Assembly: GCF_902141855.1 (NCBI RefSeq)
Contig: NZ_CABFVH010000032.1
Span: forward strand, 1 to 64,000
Origin: Methylobacterium dankookense
Lineage (GTDB): Bacteria; Pseudomonadota; Alphaproteobacteria; Rhizobiales; Beijerinckiaceae
Direction of reading: 5' to 3'
DNA length: 64,000 nt
The notes under the pieces are model-generated. The model had not been told where the DNA came from and ran no database searches. It was given only the letters and a program-made list of their open reading frames with translations. Below, one piece after another: positions 41,935 to 49,468 of the stretch (positions are counted from its first letter, which is position 1; the number at the start of each line of letters is the position of its first letter). A program made the translations under genes and the position numbers.

Positions 41935-42122
41935 CGTCGAAACGAAGACCTCGAATCCGGCCCGTCCGCGACGCGGCCGGGCTTCGCCATGGTTCTACGA
42001 TCGGTCGGGGCATCGGCGCGACGGGAATGTCGCGTCGCGCACAGCCGCACCGCACGCGCCCTGTGGCGGAGCGGCGCAGGTTATGCAACACGGTGCCGAG
42101 CTCCGGCCGCGGAGAAGGCCCG

Positions 42123-43358
42123 TTGACCGCCTTGCGCCCATCGCCCGCCCTCTCAGGCTCCGGCGAGCCCTGCCGCATCCTGATCTACAGCCACGACACC
42201 TTCGGGCTGGGGCATCTGCGCCGTTCCCGCACCATCGCCAACGCGGTGGCCCAGGCGCTCGGCGCCCGCATCGTCGTGGTCTCCGGATCGCCGGTGGCGG
42301 ACCGCTTCGCCTTCGCGCCCGGCGTCTCCGCCGTGCGGATCCCCGCCGTGACCAAGCGGGTCGATGGCGGCTATGCCAGCCTGGAGCCCGGCCGGGCGCT
42401 CGCGGAGACCGTTGCCGCGCGCGCCGCGCTCATCGCGCGCACGGCCGAGGGCCTGCGGCCGCACCTCGTCATCGTCGACAAGGAGCCGACCGGCTTCCAG
42501 GGCGAGATCCTGGGGATGCTGGAGCGGGCGGCGGAGGGCGGCGCGCGCCTCGTCCTCGGCCTGCGCGACGTGCTCGACGATCCCGCGCTCCTCGCTCCCG
42601 AATGGGCGCGGAAGGGGGCGGGGGAGGCGCTGGAGCGGCTCTACCACGAGGTCTGGGTGTACGGCGTGCCGCGCATCCACCGGCCGCTCGACGGGCTCGA
42701 TCTCGATCCCGCCGTCGAGGACCGCCTGATCTATACGGGCTATCTGCGCCGGGACCTGCCGCCGCCGAGCCCCGGCCGGACGTTGCCGCCCCTCGCCGAG
42801 GCGCCCTTCCTGCTGGTCACGCCCGGCGGGGGCGGCGACGGCGCGACGCTGATCGACTGGGTTCTGGCGGCCTACGAGGCGGATCCGGGCATCCCGCTGC
42901 CCGCCCTCATCGCCTTCGGCCCCTTCCTCGACGTGGAGACGCGCACCGCTTTCCTCGCGCGCATCGCGCGGCTGCCGGGGCGGCTCTCGGCCATCACCTT
43001 CGACAGCGAGATCGAGCGGCTGGTGCACCGCGCCGCGGGCATCGTCGCCATGGGCGGCTACAACACGTTCTGCGAGATCCTCTCCTTCGACAAGCGCGCG
43101 GTGCTGGTGCCGCGCACCGAGCCGCGGCGCGAGCAGGAGATCCGGGCGCGGGCCGCCGAGGCCCTGGGCCTGGTGCGCGTGCTGAGCGAGGCCGAGGGCC
43201 GCGCGCCGGAGCGGATGGCGGCGGCCCTGCGCGCCCTGCCGGAGCAGCCCGAGCCCTCGCGCATGGTGGTGCCCGGCCTGCTCGACGGGCTCGACGCCAT
43301 CGTCGGCCGGGTGCGGGCGCTGGCGGAGCGGGCTTTGCGCCGCGCGGGCACCCCATGA
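42123..43358 (+). CDS. MurG-like glycosyltransferase (GT28 fold)
   Basis: A 411-residue GT-B enzyme. The N-terminal motif RILIYSHDTFGLGHLRRSRTIANAVAQAL (in two halves) is the MurG/GT28 type, and the acceptor-side G-rich block is LLVTPGGGGDGATLIDW. The donor site is GYNTFCEILSFDKRAVLVPR, equivalent to the nucleotide-sugar-binding loop of MurG. No ATG gives this N-terminus; TTG 42123 has GGAG eight bases upstream and was chosen. It is the first gene of a tightly overlapping operon, and its stop overlaps the next start. Confidence 0.78.
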   Translation: MTALRPSPALSGSGEPCRILIYSHDTFGLGHLRRSRTIANAVAQALGARIVVVSGSPVADRFAFAPGVSAVRIPAVTKRVDGGYASLEPGRALAETVAARAALIARTAEGLRPHLVIVDKEPTGFQGEILGMLERAAEGGARLVLGLRDVLDDPALLAPEWARKGAGEALERLYHEVWVYGVPRIHRPLDGLDLDPAVEDRLIYTGYLRRDLPPPSPGRTLPPLAEAPFLLVTPGGGGDGATLIDWVLAAYEADPGIPLPALIAFGPFLDVETRTAFLARIARLPGRLSAITFDSEIERLVHRAAGIVAMGGYNTFCEILSFDKRAVLVPRTEPRREQEIRARAAEALGLVRVLSEAEGRAPERMAAALRALPEQPEPSRMVVPGLLDGLDAIVGRVRALAERALRRAGTP

Positions 43359-44890
43359 GCGGCCCCCGCATCGCGGTGGTGGTGAAGGGCTATCCGCGCC
43401 TGTCGGAGACCTTCATCGCCCAGGAGCTGCTGGCGCTGGAGGCGCGCGGCCTGCCCCTGTCGATCTGGTCGCTGCGGCAGCCCACCGACGGCGCGCGCCA
43501 CCCGATGCACGAGGCCATCCGGGCGCCGGTGACCTACCTGCCCGAATATCTGCACGATGCGCCCCTGCGGGTGCTCGCGGGCCTCGGCGCGGCGCTGCGC
43601 CGGCCGCGCCTGGCCGGCCTGCTCCGCCTGTTCGCGCGGGACTTCCTGCGCGACCCGAGCGCCTCGCGCCTGCGCCGCCTCGGCCAGGCCCTGGTCCTCG
43701 CCCGCGAACTGCCGGAGGGGGTGACGCATATCCACGTCCATTTCCTCCACACGCCCGCGAGCGTCGCCCGCTACGCCGCGCGCCTCACCGGCCGCGCCTG
43801 GACCTTCTCGGCGCATGCCAAGGACATCTGGACCACGCCGGACTGGGAGCTGCGGGAAAAACTCGCCGACGCCGCCTGGGGCGTGACCTGCACGCGCGAC
43901 GGGCTCGGGCGGCTGGAGGGGTTGTCGACCCATGCGCCCCTCAGCGAGCGGGGGGCGACGGATTCAGACGAGGCGCAGGTCCCCTCTCCCGTTCGGGAGA
44001 GGGACAGGGTGAGGGTCGAGAACTCTACGGACAGAGCGGAGCCGGAACCGCCTCGCCGTCGCGCCCCTTCCGAAACCTTCTCATCCCTCACCCCAGCCCT
44101 CCCCCGAGCGGGAGAGGGGGCCTGTCGCGGTTCGCACGCGGGCCCGGAAAGCTGGTTTCCTGCCCCGACAAGCGGGGAAGGAAGGAGCCGCCTCCTCCTC
44201 GCCTATCACGGCCTCGACCTCGCCCGCTTCCCGGCGCCGCCCCCCGTCCGCCCCGCCCGGGACGGGGGCGACCCGGCCGACCCGCTGCGCCTCGTCTGCG
44301 TCGGCCGGCTCGTCGCCAAGAAGGGGCATGACGACCTGCTGGAGGCCCTGGCGCGGCTGCCGCGCCTGCACTGGCGTCTCACCCTGATCGGCGGCGGCGA
44401 GCTGCGGGCCGAACTCGAAGCCCGGGCGGCGGCTCTCGGCCTCGGCGAGCGCGTGCGCTTCCAGGGCGCGCTGGCCCAGCCCGCGGTGATCGCCGCGATG
44501 CGCGAGGCCGACCTGTTCGTGCTGCCGACCAAATCCGCACCGGGCGGCGACCGCGACGGGCTGCCGAACGTGCTGATGGAGGCGGCGAGCCAGGAGCTGC
44601 CGATCCTCGCTACGGCCTTCGCCGGCACGCCCGAATTCATCGCGTCCGGCGAGCATGGCCTCCTCGTCCCGCCGGGCGACACCGCGGCCCTCGCGCAGGC
44701 CCTTCAGGACCTCGCTGGCGATCCGGATCTGCGGCGGCGCCTCGCCCTCGGGGCCCGCGCCCGGCTCGTCCGCGACTTCGCGATGGAGGCGGGCATCGAC
44801 GCCATCGCTGCGCGGCTCGCCGCGAGCGCCGGGATCGCCCTGGCTCCGGCCACCATCCAGACGGAGGGAGTGCGCGCGTGCGCGTGCTGA
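43355..44890 (+). CDS. Group 1 (GT4) glycosyltransferase interrupted in-frame by a palindromic element
   Basis: A 511-residue retaining glycosyltransferase. The N-terminal domain (VVVKGYPRLSETFIAQELLALE; HVHFLHTPASVARYAARLTG) is followed by a GT4 donor domain (LVCVGRLVAKKGHDDLLEAL; PTKSAPGGDRDGLPNVLMEAASQELP; GEHGLLVPPGD). Between RDGLGRLEGL and LLAYHGLDLARF, where relatives have about ten residues, lie residues 191-279. These are encoded largely by a palindromic repeat (nt 43962-44132). The insert is Pro/Arg/Glu-rich, so it is probably a disordered loop between the lobes. Whether the enzyme stays active is unknown, but the frame is intact. Confidence 0.82.
   Translation: MSGPRIAVVVKGYPRLSETFIAQELLALEARGLPLSIWSLRQPTDGARHPMHEAIRAPVTYLPEYLHDAPLRVLAGLGAALRRPRLAGLLRLFARDFLRDPSASRLRRLGQALVLARELPEGVTHIHVHFLHTPASVARYAARLTGRAWTFSAHAKDIWTTPDWELREKLADAAWGVTCTRDGLGRLEGLSTHAPLSERGATDSDEAQVPSPVRERDRVRVENSTDRAEPEPPRRRAPSETFSSLTPALPRAGEGACRGSHAGPESWFPAPTSGEGRSRLLLAYHGLDLARFPAPPPVRPARDGGDPADPLRLVCVGRLVAKKGHDDLLEALARLPRLHWRLTLIGGGELRAELEARAAALGLGERVRFQGALAQPAVIAAMREADLFVLPTKSAPGGDRDGLPNVLMEAASQELPILATAFAGTPEFIASGEHGLLVPPGDTAALAQALQDLAGDPDLRRRLALGARARLVRDFAMEAGIDAIAARLAASAGIALAPATIQTEGVRACAC
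43962..44132. repeat. Palindromic repetitive element, copy 1, inside a glycosyltransferase gene
   Basis: Arms 43978-44015 and 44085-44122 (38 bases each) are imperfect inverted repeats, and each contains its own small hairpin (CTCCCGTTCGGGAG in the left arm). A 69-base middle contains GAGAACTCTACGGACAGAGC. The element aligns without gaps, arm to arm, with copy 2 at 49492-49662 at about 86% identity by eye. Confidence 0.85.
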
Positions 44891-46782
44891 TCGCCGTCAC
44901 GCATCTCCTCGGGGCGGGCCATCTCACCCGTGCGGCGGCGCTCGCCCGCGCGCTGGCGGCGGAGGGCCACGCGGTGGTGCTGGCGAGCGGGGGCAGTCCG
45001 GCCCCGCTGGTGCGGACCGACGGCGTGCGCCTCCTCCAGCTCGACCCGGTCCATATCCGCGGCACCGCCTTCTCCGACCTGCTGGACAGCGAGGACCGCC
45101 CGGCCGACGGCGCGCTCTTCGCCCGCCGCCGCGAGGCCCTGCTCGGCGCGCTCGCGGATCTCGCGCCGGACGCGGTCGTCACCGAGCTGTTCCCCTTCGG
45201 CCGGCGGGCGCTCGCGGCCGAGTTCCTCGCCCTCGTCGAGGCCGCGCGGGCGCGTCGCCCCCGGCCCCTGGTCCTCGCCTCAGTGCGCGACATCCTCGTC
45301 GCGCCGGACCGGCCGGCGAAGGTGGCCGAGGCCCATGCGCGGGTGGCCGACCTCTACGACGGCGTCCTCGTCCACGGTGATCCGGCGCTCGCCGCCCTCG
45401 ACGCCTCCTGGCCCGTCGATTCCCGGCTCGCCTCGCGGCTCACCTATACCGGCTACGTGGACGAGGGCGGGCCTCTGCCTGAAACGGGGCCGCGCGCGGG
45501 CATCCTCGTTGCGGCGGGCTCCAGCGCCGCCGGGCTCGGGCTCCTCGCCGCCGCTGCGGAGGCGGCGCGGCGGCGGCCGGATCTCGGCTGGCGCATCCTG
45601 GCGGGGAACGGCGTGTCCGAGCCCGCCTTCCGGGCGATGGGGGAGGGGCTCGCGCCCGGCACCCTGGAGCGGGCGCGGCCCGATTATCGCGCGCTCCTCG
45701 CCCGCGCCGCGGTCTCGGTGAGCCAATGCGGCTACAACACCGCCGTCGACCTCCTCGCCGCGGGCCCGCGCGCCGTGCTGGTCCCCTTCGAGGCCGGGCG
45801 CGAGACGGAGCAGCGGCTGCGCGCGGAGCGCCTCGCCGCACGCAGCCTCGCCAGCGTGCTGCCCGAGGCGGAGCTTACCGCCGACGCGCTTCTCGCCGCC
45901 GTCGAGGCCGCCTCGAGCGCTCCGGAGCCGCCGGCCCACGGCATCCGCCTCGACGGGGCCGCCCGTACCGCGGCGCTGATTGGAGAGATGCGCCGCCGCC
46001 GCGCCCCCGCCGGCCTCGACCTCGACCCGCTGCGCGCCGCCCTTGACGCGGCGGGTGAAGCGGGGCGGCGCGTCCGGTTCTGGTGGCGGGACGACGATGC
46101 CGTCGCGGGCGAGCCCGCCCTCGACCGCCTTCTCGATCTCGCGGAGGGGACACCGATCCTGCTCGCCGCGATCCCGGCCGGCATCGTGCCCTCGCTCGCC
46201 GAGCGCCTCGCCCGCGCGCCGCTGGCCCGCGCCGCCGTGCACGGCCTCGCCCACGCGAACCACGCGCCCGCAGGCGAGAAGCGGGCGGAGTTCGGCCCGC
46301 ACCGCCCCCTCGACGTTCTCTGCGAGGAGGCGGAAGCGGCCCTCGGGCTCGCCCGGGTGCGCCTGCCGGAGGTGCTGCCGGTCTTCGTGCCCCCCTGGAA
46401 CCGGATCGCCCCCGATCTCGCCGCCGCCTTGGCCGATCTCGGCTATGCCGGCCTGTCGGCCGCGGGCGGCGGCGCCGGCCCCGTCGCCCTCGTCCGCCAC
46501 GACATCGACCTCGACCCGATCGACTGGCGCGGCACCCGCTCGCTCGTCGATCCGGCCCGCCTCGTCGCCGATCTCGTGCGCCGCGTCGCGGCGGGCGGGA
46601 TCGGGCTCCTCACCCACCACCGCGTGCACGATGCGGCCCTGTGGGACTTCCTCGGCGCGCTCCTGCCCCTCCTCGTGCGACACCCGGCCGTGGATGTCGC
46701 CGACCCGCGCGACCTCTTCTCCGTCCGGCCGGTGGACGGGGAGCCCGCGGCGTGGTCGAGTGCGGGGACGAGGATTTCGTGA
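44878..46782 (+). CDS. Fused GT28-type glycosyltransferase and polysaccharide-deacetylase-like protein
   Basis: A 634-residue protein. Residues 1-~385 are a MurG-like GT-B fold (VTHLLGAGHLTRAAALARALAAEGH; donor loop SQCGYNTAVDLLAAGPRAVLVPFE). Residues ~400-634 resemble a polysaccharide deacetylase: WWRDDDAV (metal-binding Asp motif), HGLAHANHAP, PPWNRIAPDL and LLTHHRVHD. It may transfer a sugar and deacetylate the same glycan. The start is GTG 44878, with GGAGGGAG seven bases upstream, overlapping the previous stop by 13 bases. Confidence 0.75.
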   Translation: MRVLIAVTHLLGAGHLTRAAALARALAAEGHAVVLASGGSPAPLVRTDGVRLLQLDPVHIRGTAFSDLLDSEDRPADGALFARRREALLGALADLAPDAVVTELFPFGRRALAAEFLALVEAARARRPRPLVLASVRDILVAPDRPAKVAEAHARVADLYDGVLVHGDPALAALDASWPVDSRLASRLTYTGYVDEGGPLPETGPRAGILVAAGSSAAGLGLLAAAAEAARRRPDLGWRILAGNGVSEPAFRAMGEGLAPGTLERARPDYRALLARAAVSVSQCGYNTAVDLLAAGPRAVLVPFEAGRETEQRLRAERLAARSLASVLPEAELTADALLAAVEAASSAPEPPAHGIRLDGAARTAALIGEMRRRRAPAGLDLDPLRAALDAAGEAGRRVRFWWRDDDAVAGEPALDRLLDLAEGTPILLAAIPAGIVPSLAERLARAPLARAAVHGLAHANHAPAGEKRAEFGPHRPLDVLCEEAEAALGLARVRLPEVLPVFVPPWNRIAPDLAAALADLGYAGLSAAGGGAGPVALVRHDIDLDPIDWRGTRSLVDPARLVADLVRRVAAGGIGLLTHHRVHDAALWDFLGALLPLLVRHPAVDVADPRDLFSVRPVDGEPAAWSSAGTRIS

Positions 46783-48608
46783 GCCCGCTCCTCTCGATCC
46801 GCGACCTCCGCGTCGCCTTCCGCACCGAGGCCGGCCCGTTCGAGGCCCTGCACGGTCTCTCCCTCGACGTGACGCGGGGCCGGACCCTGGCGCTCGTCGG
46901 CGAATCCGGCTCCGGCAAGTCCGTGACCGCGCAGGCGATCCTGCGCATCCTGCCGCGCGCCGCGGCGATCACCGGCGGGCAGATCCTGTTCGAGGGTCAG
47001 GACGTCGCGAGCCTCGCCGCGGACGGCCCGGCGATGCGGGACCTGCGCGGCCAGCGCGTCGCCATGATCTTCCAGGAGCCGATGACCTGCCTGTCGCCCC
47101 TCCACACGGTGGGCGACCAGATCGGCGAGGCGCTGCGCGTCCACACCGACGCCTCGCGGAAGGAGGCGCGGGCCCGCACCCGCGAGGCGCTCGCCCATGT
47201 GGGCTTTCCCGATCCGGAGCGGGCGCTCGATACCTTCCCGTTCGAGCTCTCCGGGGGCCTGCGCCAGCGCGCCATGATCGCGATGGCGATCATCCTGCGG
47301 CCGGCCCTCCTCGTCGCCGACGAGCCGACCACCGCCCTCGACGTGACGACCCAGGCCCAGATCCTGGCGCTGCTCGCCCGGCTCCAGGAGGAGACCGGCA
47401 TGGGCATCCTGCTCATCACCCACGATCTCGGCGTGGTCGCCAACATGGCCCACGACGTCGCGGTGCTCTATCGCGGCCGGCTCGTGGAGTCGGGGCCGCG
47501 CGACGTGGTGATGCGCGCGCCCGGCCACGCCTATCTCCGGGCGCTGCTGCACGCGGTGCCGCGCTTCGACATGGCGCCGGGCGAGCGGCTCACCCCGATC
47601 CGCGCGGCGCAGGCCGTGATCCCGCCGGCCCGCTCAGGGCCGCCGAATGCCGGCCCGATCCTGCGGGTCGAGGGCCTCTCGAAGACCTTCACGCTCCGCG
47701 CCGGGCGCTTCTGGGACAAGCCCCGCCTCGTGCGGGCTGTCTCGGACGTGTCCCTGACGCTTCCCGCGGGGAAGACCCTCGGCCTCGTCGGCGAGTCGGG
47801 CTCGGGCAAGACCACCGTCTCGAAGATGGTGATGCGCGCGCTCGCCCCCGATTCCGGGCGCGTCCTCTTCGATGCGGGCGCCGGCCCGCGCGACGTGCAC
47901 CAGCTCGGGCCCGCCGAGCTCTTCGCCTACCGCGAGAAGACGCAATTCGTCTTCCAGGACCCCTACGCCTCCCTCGATCCGCGCATGAGCGTGCGCCAGA
48001 TCCTGTGCGAGCCGATGGAGATCCACGGCGTGCCGAAGGCGCAGGCGCGGGCGCGTGCCCGCGAACTGCTGGCCATGGTCGGGCTCGAGCCAGAGGCGCT
48101 GTCGCGCTTCCCCCACGCCTTCTCCGGCGGCCAGCGCCAGCGCATCGGCATCGCCCGGGCGCTGGCGCTGGAGCCGCGCCTCCTCGTCCTCGACGAGCCG
48201 GTCTCGGCGCTCGACGTCTCGGTCCAGGCGCAGATCCTGAACCTGCTCAAGGACCTCCAGGCCGCACTCGGCCTCAGCTACCTCATCGTCTCCCACAACC
48301 TCGCGGTGATCGACTACATGGCCGACACGATCAGCGTGATGGCGCGCGGCCGCATCGTCGAGGAGGCGCCCCGCGCCGCCCTGTTCCGCGCGCCCGCCCA
48401 CCCCTACACGCGGGCGCTGCTCGCCGCGGTGCCCGATCCGAGCCTCGACCACCCGCTCGACTTCGCCGCGGTGACGGGGGACCATTCGGACCCCGCCCGC
48501 TGGCCGGCGCCCTTCCGCCTCGCCCCCGACGAGGCCGGCGCCATGGTCGAGATCGCCCCCGGCCACCGCGTCCGCCACGGCGCGGCCCTCGACAGGCGGG
48601 CCGCCTGA
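46779..48608 (+). CDS. Dipeptide/oligopeptide-type ABC transporter, fused double ATPase (OppD-OppF)
   Basis: A 609-residue protein with two ATP-binding cassettes. Cassette 1: Walker A GESGSGKS, signature FELSGGLRQRAM, Walker B LLVADEPTTALD, H-loop ITHD. Cassette 2: GESGSGKTT, AFSGGQRQRIGIARAL, LLVLDEPVSALD, SHN at the H-loop. The H-loop histidine is present in both. The linker has the Opp-type PHP-like end (GHAYLRALLHAVP; AHPYTRALLAAVP). The GTG start at 46779 overlaps the previous stop. It powers the permeases at 51576 and 52589. Confidence 0.9.
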   Translation: MSPLLSIRDLRVAFRTEAGPFEALHGLSLDVTRGRTLALVGESGSGKSVTAQAILRILPRAAAITGGQILFEGQDVASLAADGPAMRDLRGQRVAMIFQEPMTCLSPLHTVGDQIGEALRVHTDASRKEARARTREALAHVGFPDPERALDTFPFELSGGLRQRAMIAMAIILRPALLVADEPTTALDVTTQAQILALLARLQEETGMGILLITHDLGVVANMAHDVAVLYRGRLVESGPRDVVMRAPGHAYLRALLHAVPRFDMAPGERLTPIRAAQAVIPPARSGPPNAGPILRVEGLSKTFTLRAGRFWDKPRLVRAVSDVSLTLPAGKTLGLVGESGSGKTTVSKMVMRALAPDSGRVLFDAGAGPRDVHQLGPAELFAYREKTQFVFQDPYASLDPRMSVRQILCEPMEIHGVPKAQARARARELLAMVGLEPEALSRFPHAFSGGQRQRIGIARALALEPRLLVLDEPVSALDVSVQAQILNLLKDLQAALGLSYLIVSHNLAVIDYMADTISVMARGRIVEEAPRAALFRAPAHPYTRALLAAVPDPSLDHPLDFAAVTGDHSDPARWPAPFRLAPDEAGAMVEIAPGHRVRHGAALDRRAA

Positions 48609-49468
48609 TGGCCCGGCTGATGGAGCGCCTGCGCCGCCGCGTGCTCGGCCCCCTGTTCGACCGCCTCGGCTACGACCTCGTGCCGGCGACGCCCGACTGG
48701 GCGCACCGCCCCGTCTCGCCCCGGGAGGTCGACCGCCTGCTGGGGAATGCCGCGGCCCGGCTCGCGCAGGACATCGACGCCGCCGGCATCGCCTGCCGGC
48801 ACGACCTGCGCGCGCTGGCGGAGGAGTTCTGGGAGCTGATCCCGCAGGCCCCCGTGCGGCAGCGCCGCGGCGGCTCCGGCTTCAACGGCGCGCTCCAGCT
48901 CTTCGTGCTGATGCGCGCGCTGGAGCCGGATTTCGTGATCGAGTCGGGCGTCTTCCGCGGGCTCACCACCTGGATCATCCGGCAGGCCCGGCCCGAGGCC
49001 GAGCTGTTCTGCCGCGATCCCGACCTCTCGCGCCTGCAGTACCGCGACCCGCAGGCCCGCTACTGCACGCAGGACTGGTCGACGGCCGACTGGTCGGGCC
49101 TCGATCCCACCCGCACCGTGGCCTTCTTCGACGACCACGTCGCGCAGGGGCGGCGGGTGGTCGAGGCCCATGCCCGCGGCCTCACCCGCCTCGTCTTCGA
49201 CGACGACGTGGCCGCCCACCGCATCCACGCCCATGGCGGCCCGGCGCACCCGACCATCGCCATGCTGGGTTCCCTGCGCGACGATCCGGAGCCGATCCGC
49301 TGGCAGCGCAACGGCCGGGTCTTCGAGCAGCCGGGCGTCGACCCCGTCGCCCGCAAGGCCGCCCGCCTGATCGCCCGCTCCCACGCCTTCGACGACCTGC
49401 ACGGCGCCACCGGCTACGCGCCCGCGCGGCTCACCTACGTGCAGCTCCATCCGGAGGGCGGCGGATGA
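48608..49468 (+). CDS. Hypothetical protein, possible SAM-dependent methyltransferase or cephalosporin-hydroxylase-like
   Basis: A 286-residue protein. FVIESGVFRGLTTWIIRQARPEAELFCRD resembles the first motif of Rossmann methyltransferases that act on O-glycans, and TVAFFDDHVAQGRRVVEAHARGLTRLVFDDDV continues that pattern. The identity is tentative. It overlaps the ABC ATPase stop (TGATG) and the next start, so it belongs to the operon. Confidence 0.6.
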   Translation: MARLMERLRRRVLGPLFDRLGYDLVPATPDWAHRPVSPREVDRLLGNAAARLAQDIDAAGIACRHDLRALAEEFWELIPQAPVRQRRGGSGFNGALQLFVLMRALEPDFVIESGVFRGLTTWIIRQARPEAELFCRDPDLSRLQYRDPQARYCTQDWSTADWSGLDPTRTVAFFDDHVAQGRRVVEAHARGLTRLVFDDDVAAHRIHAHGGPAHPTIAMLGSLRDDPEPIRWQRNGRVFEQPGVDPVARKAARLIARSHAFDDLHGATGYAPARLTYVQLHPEGGG

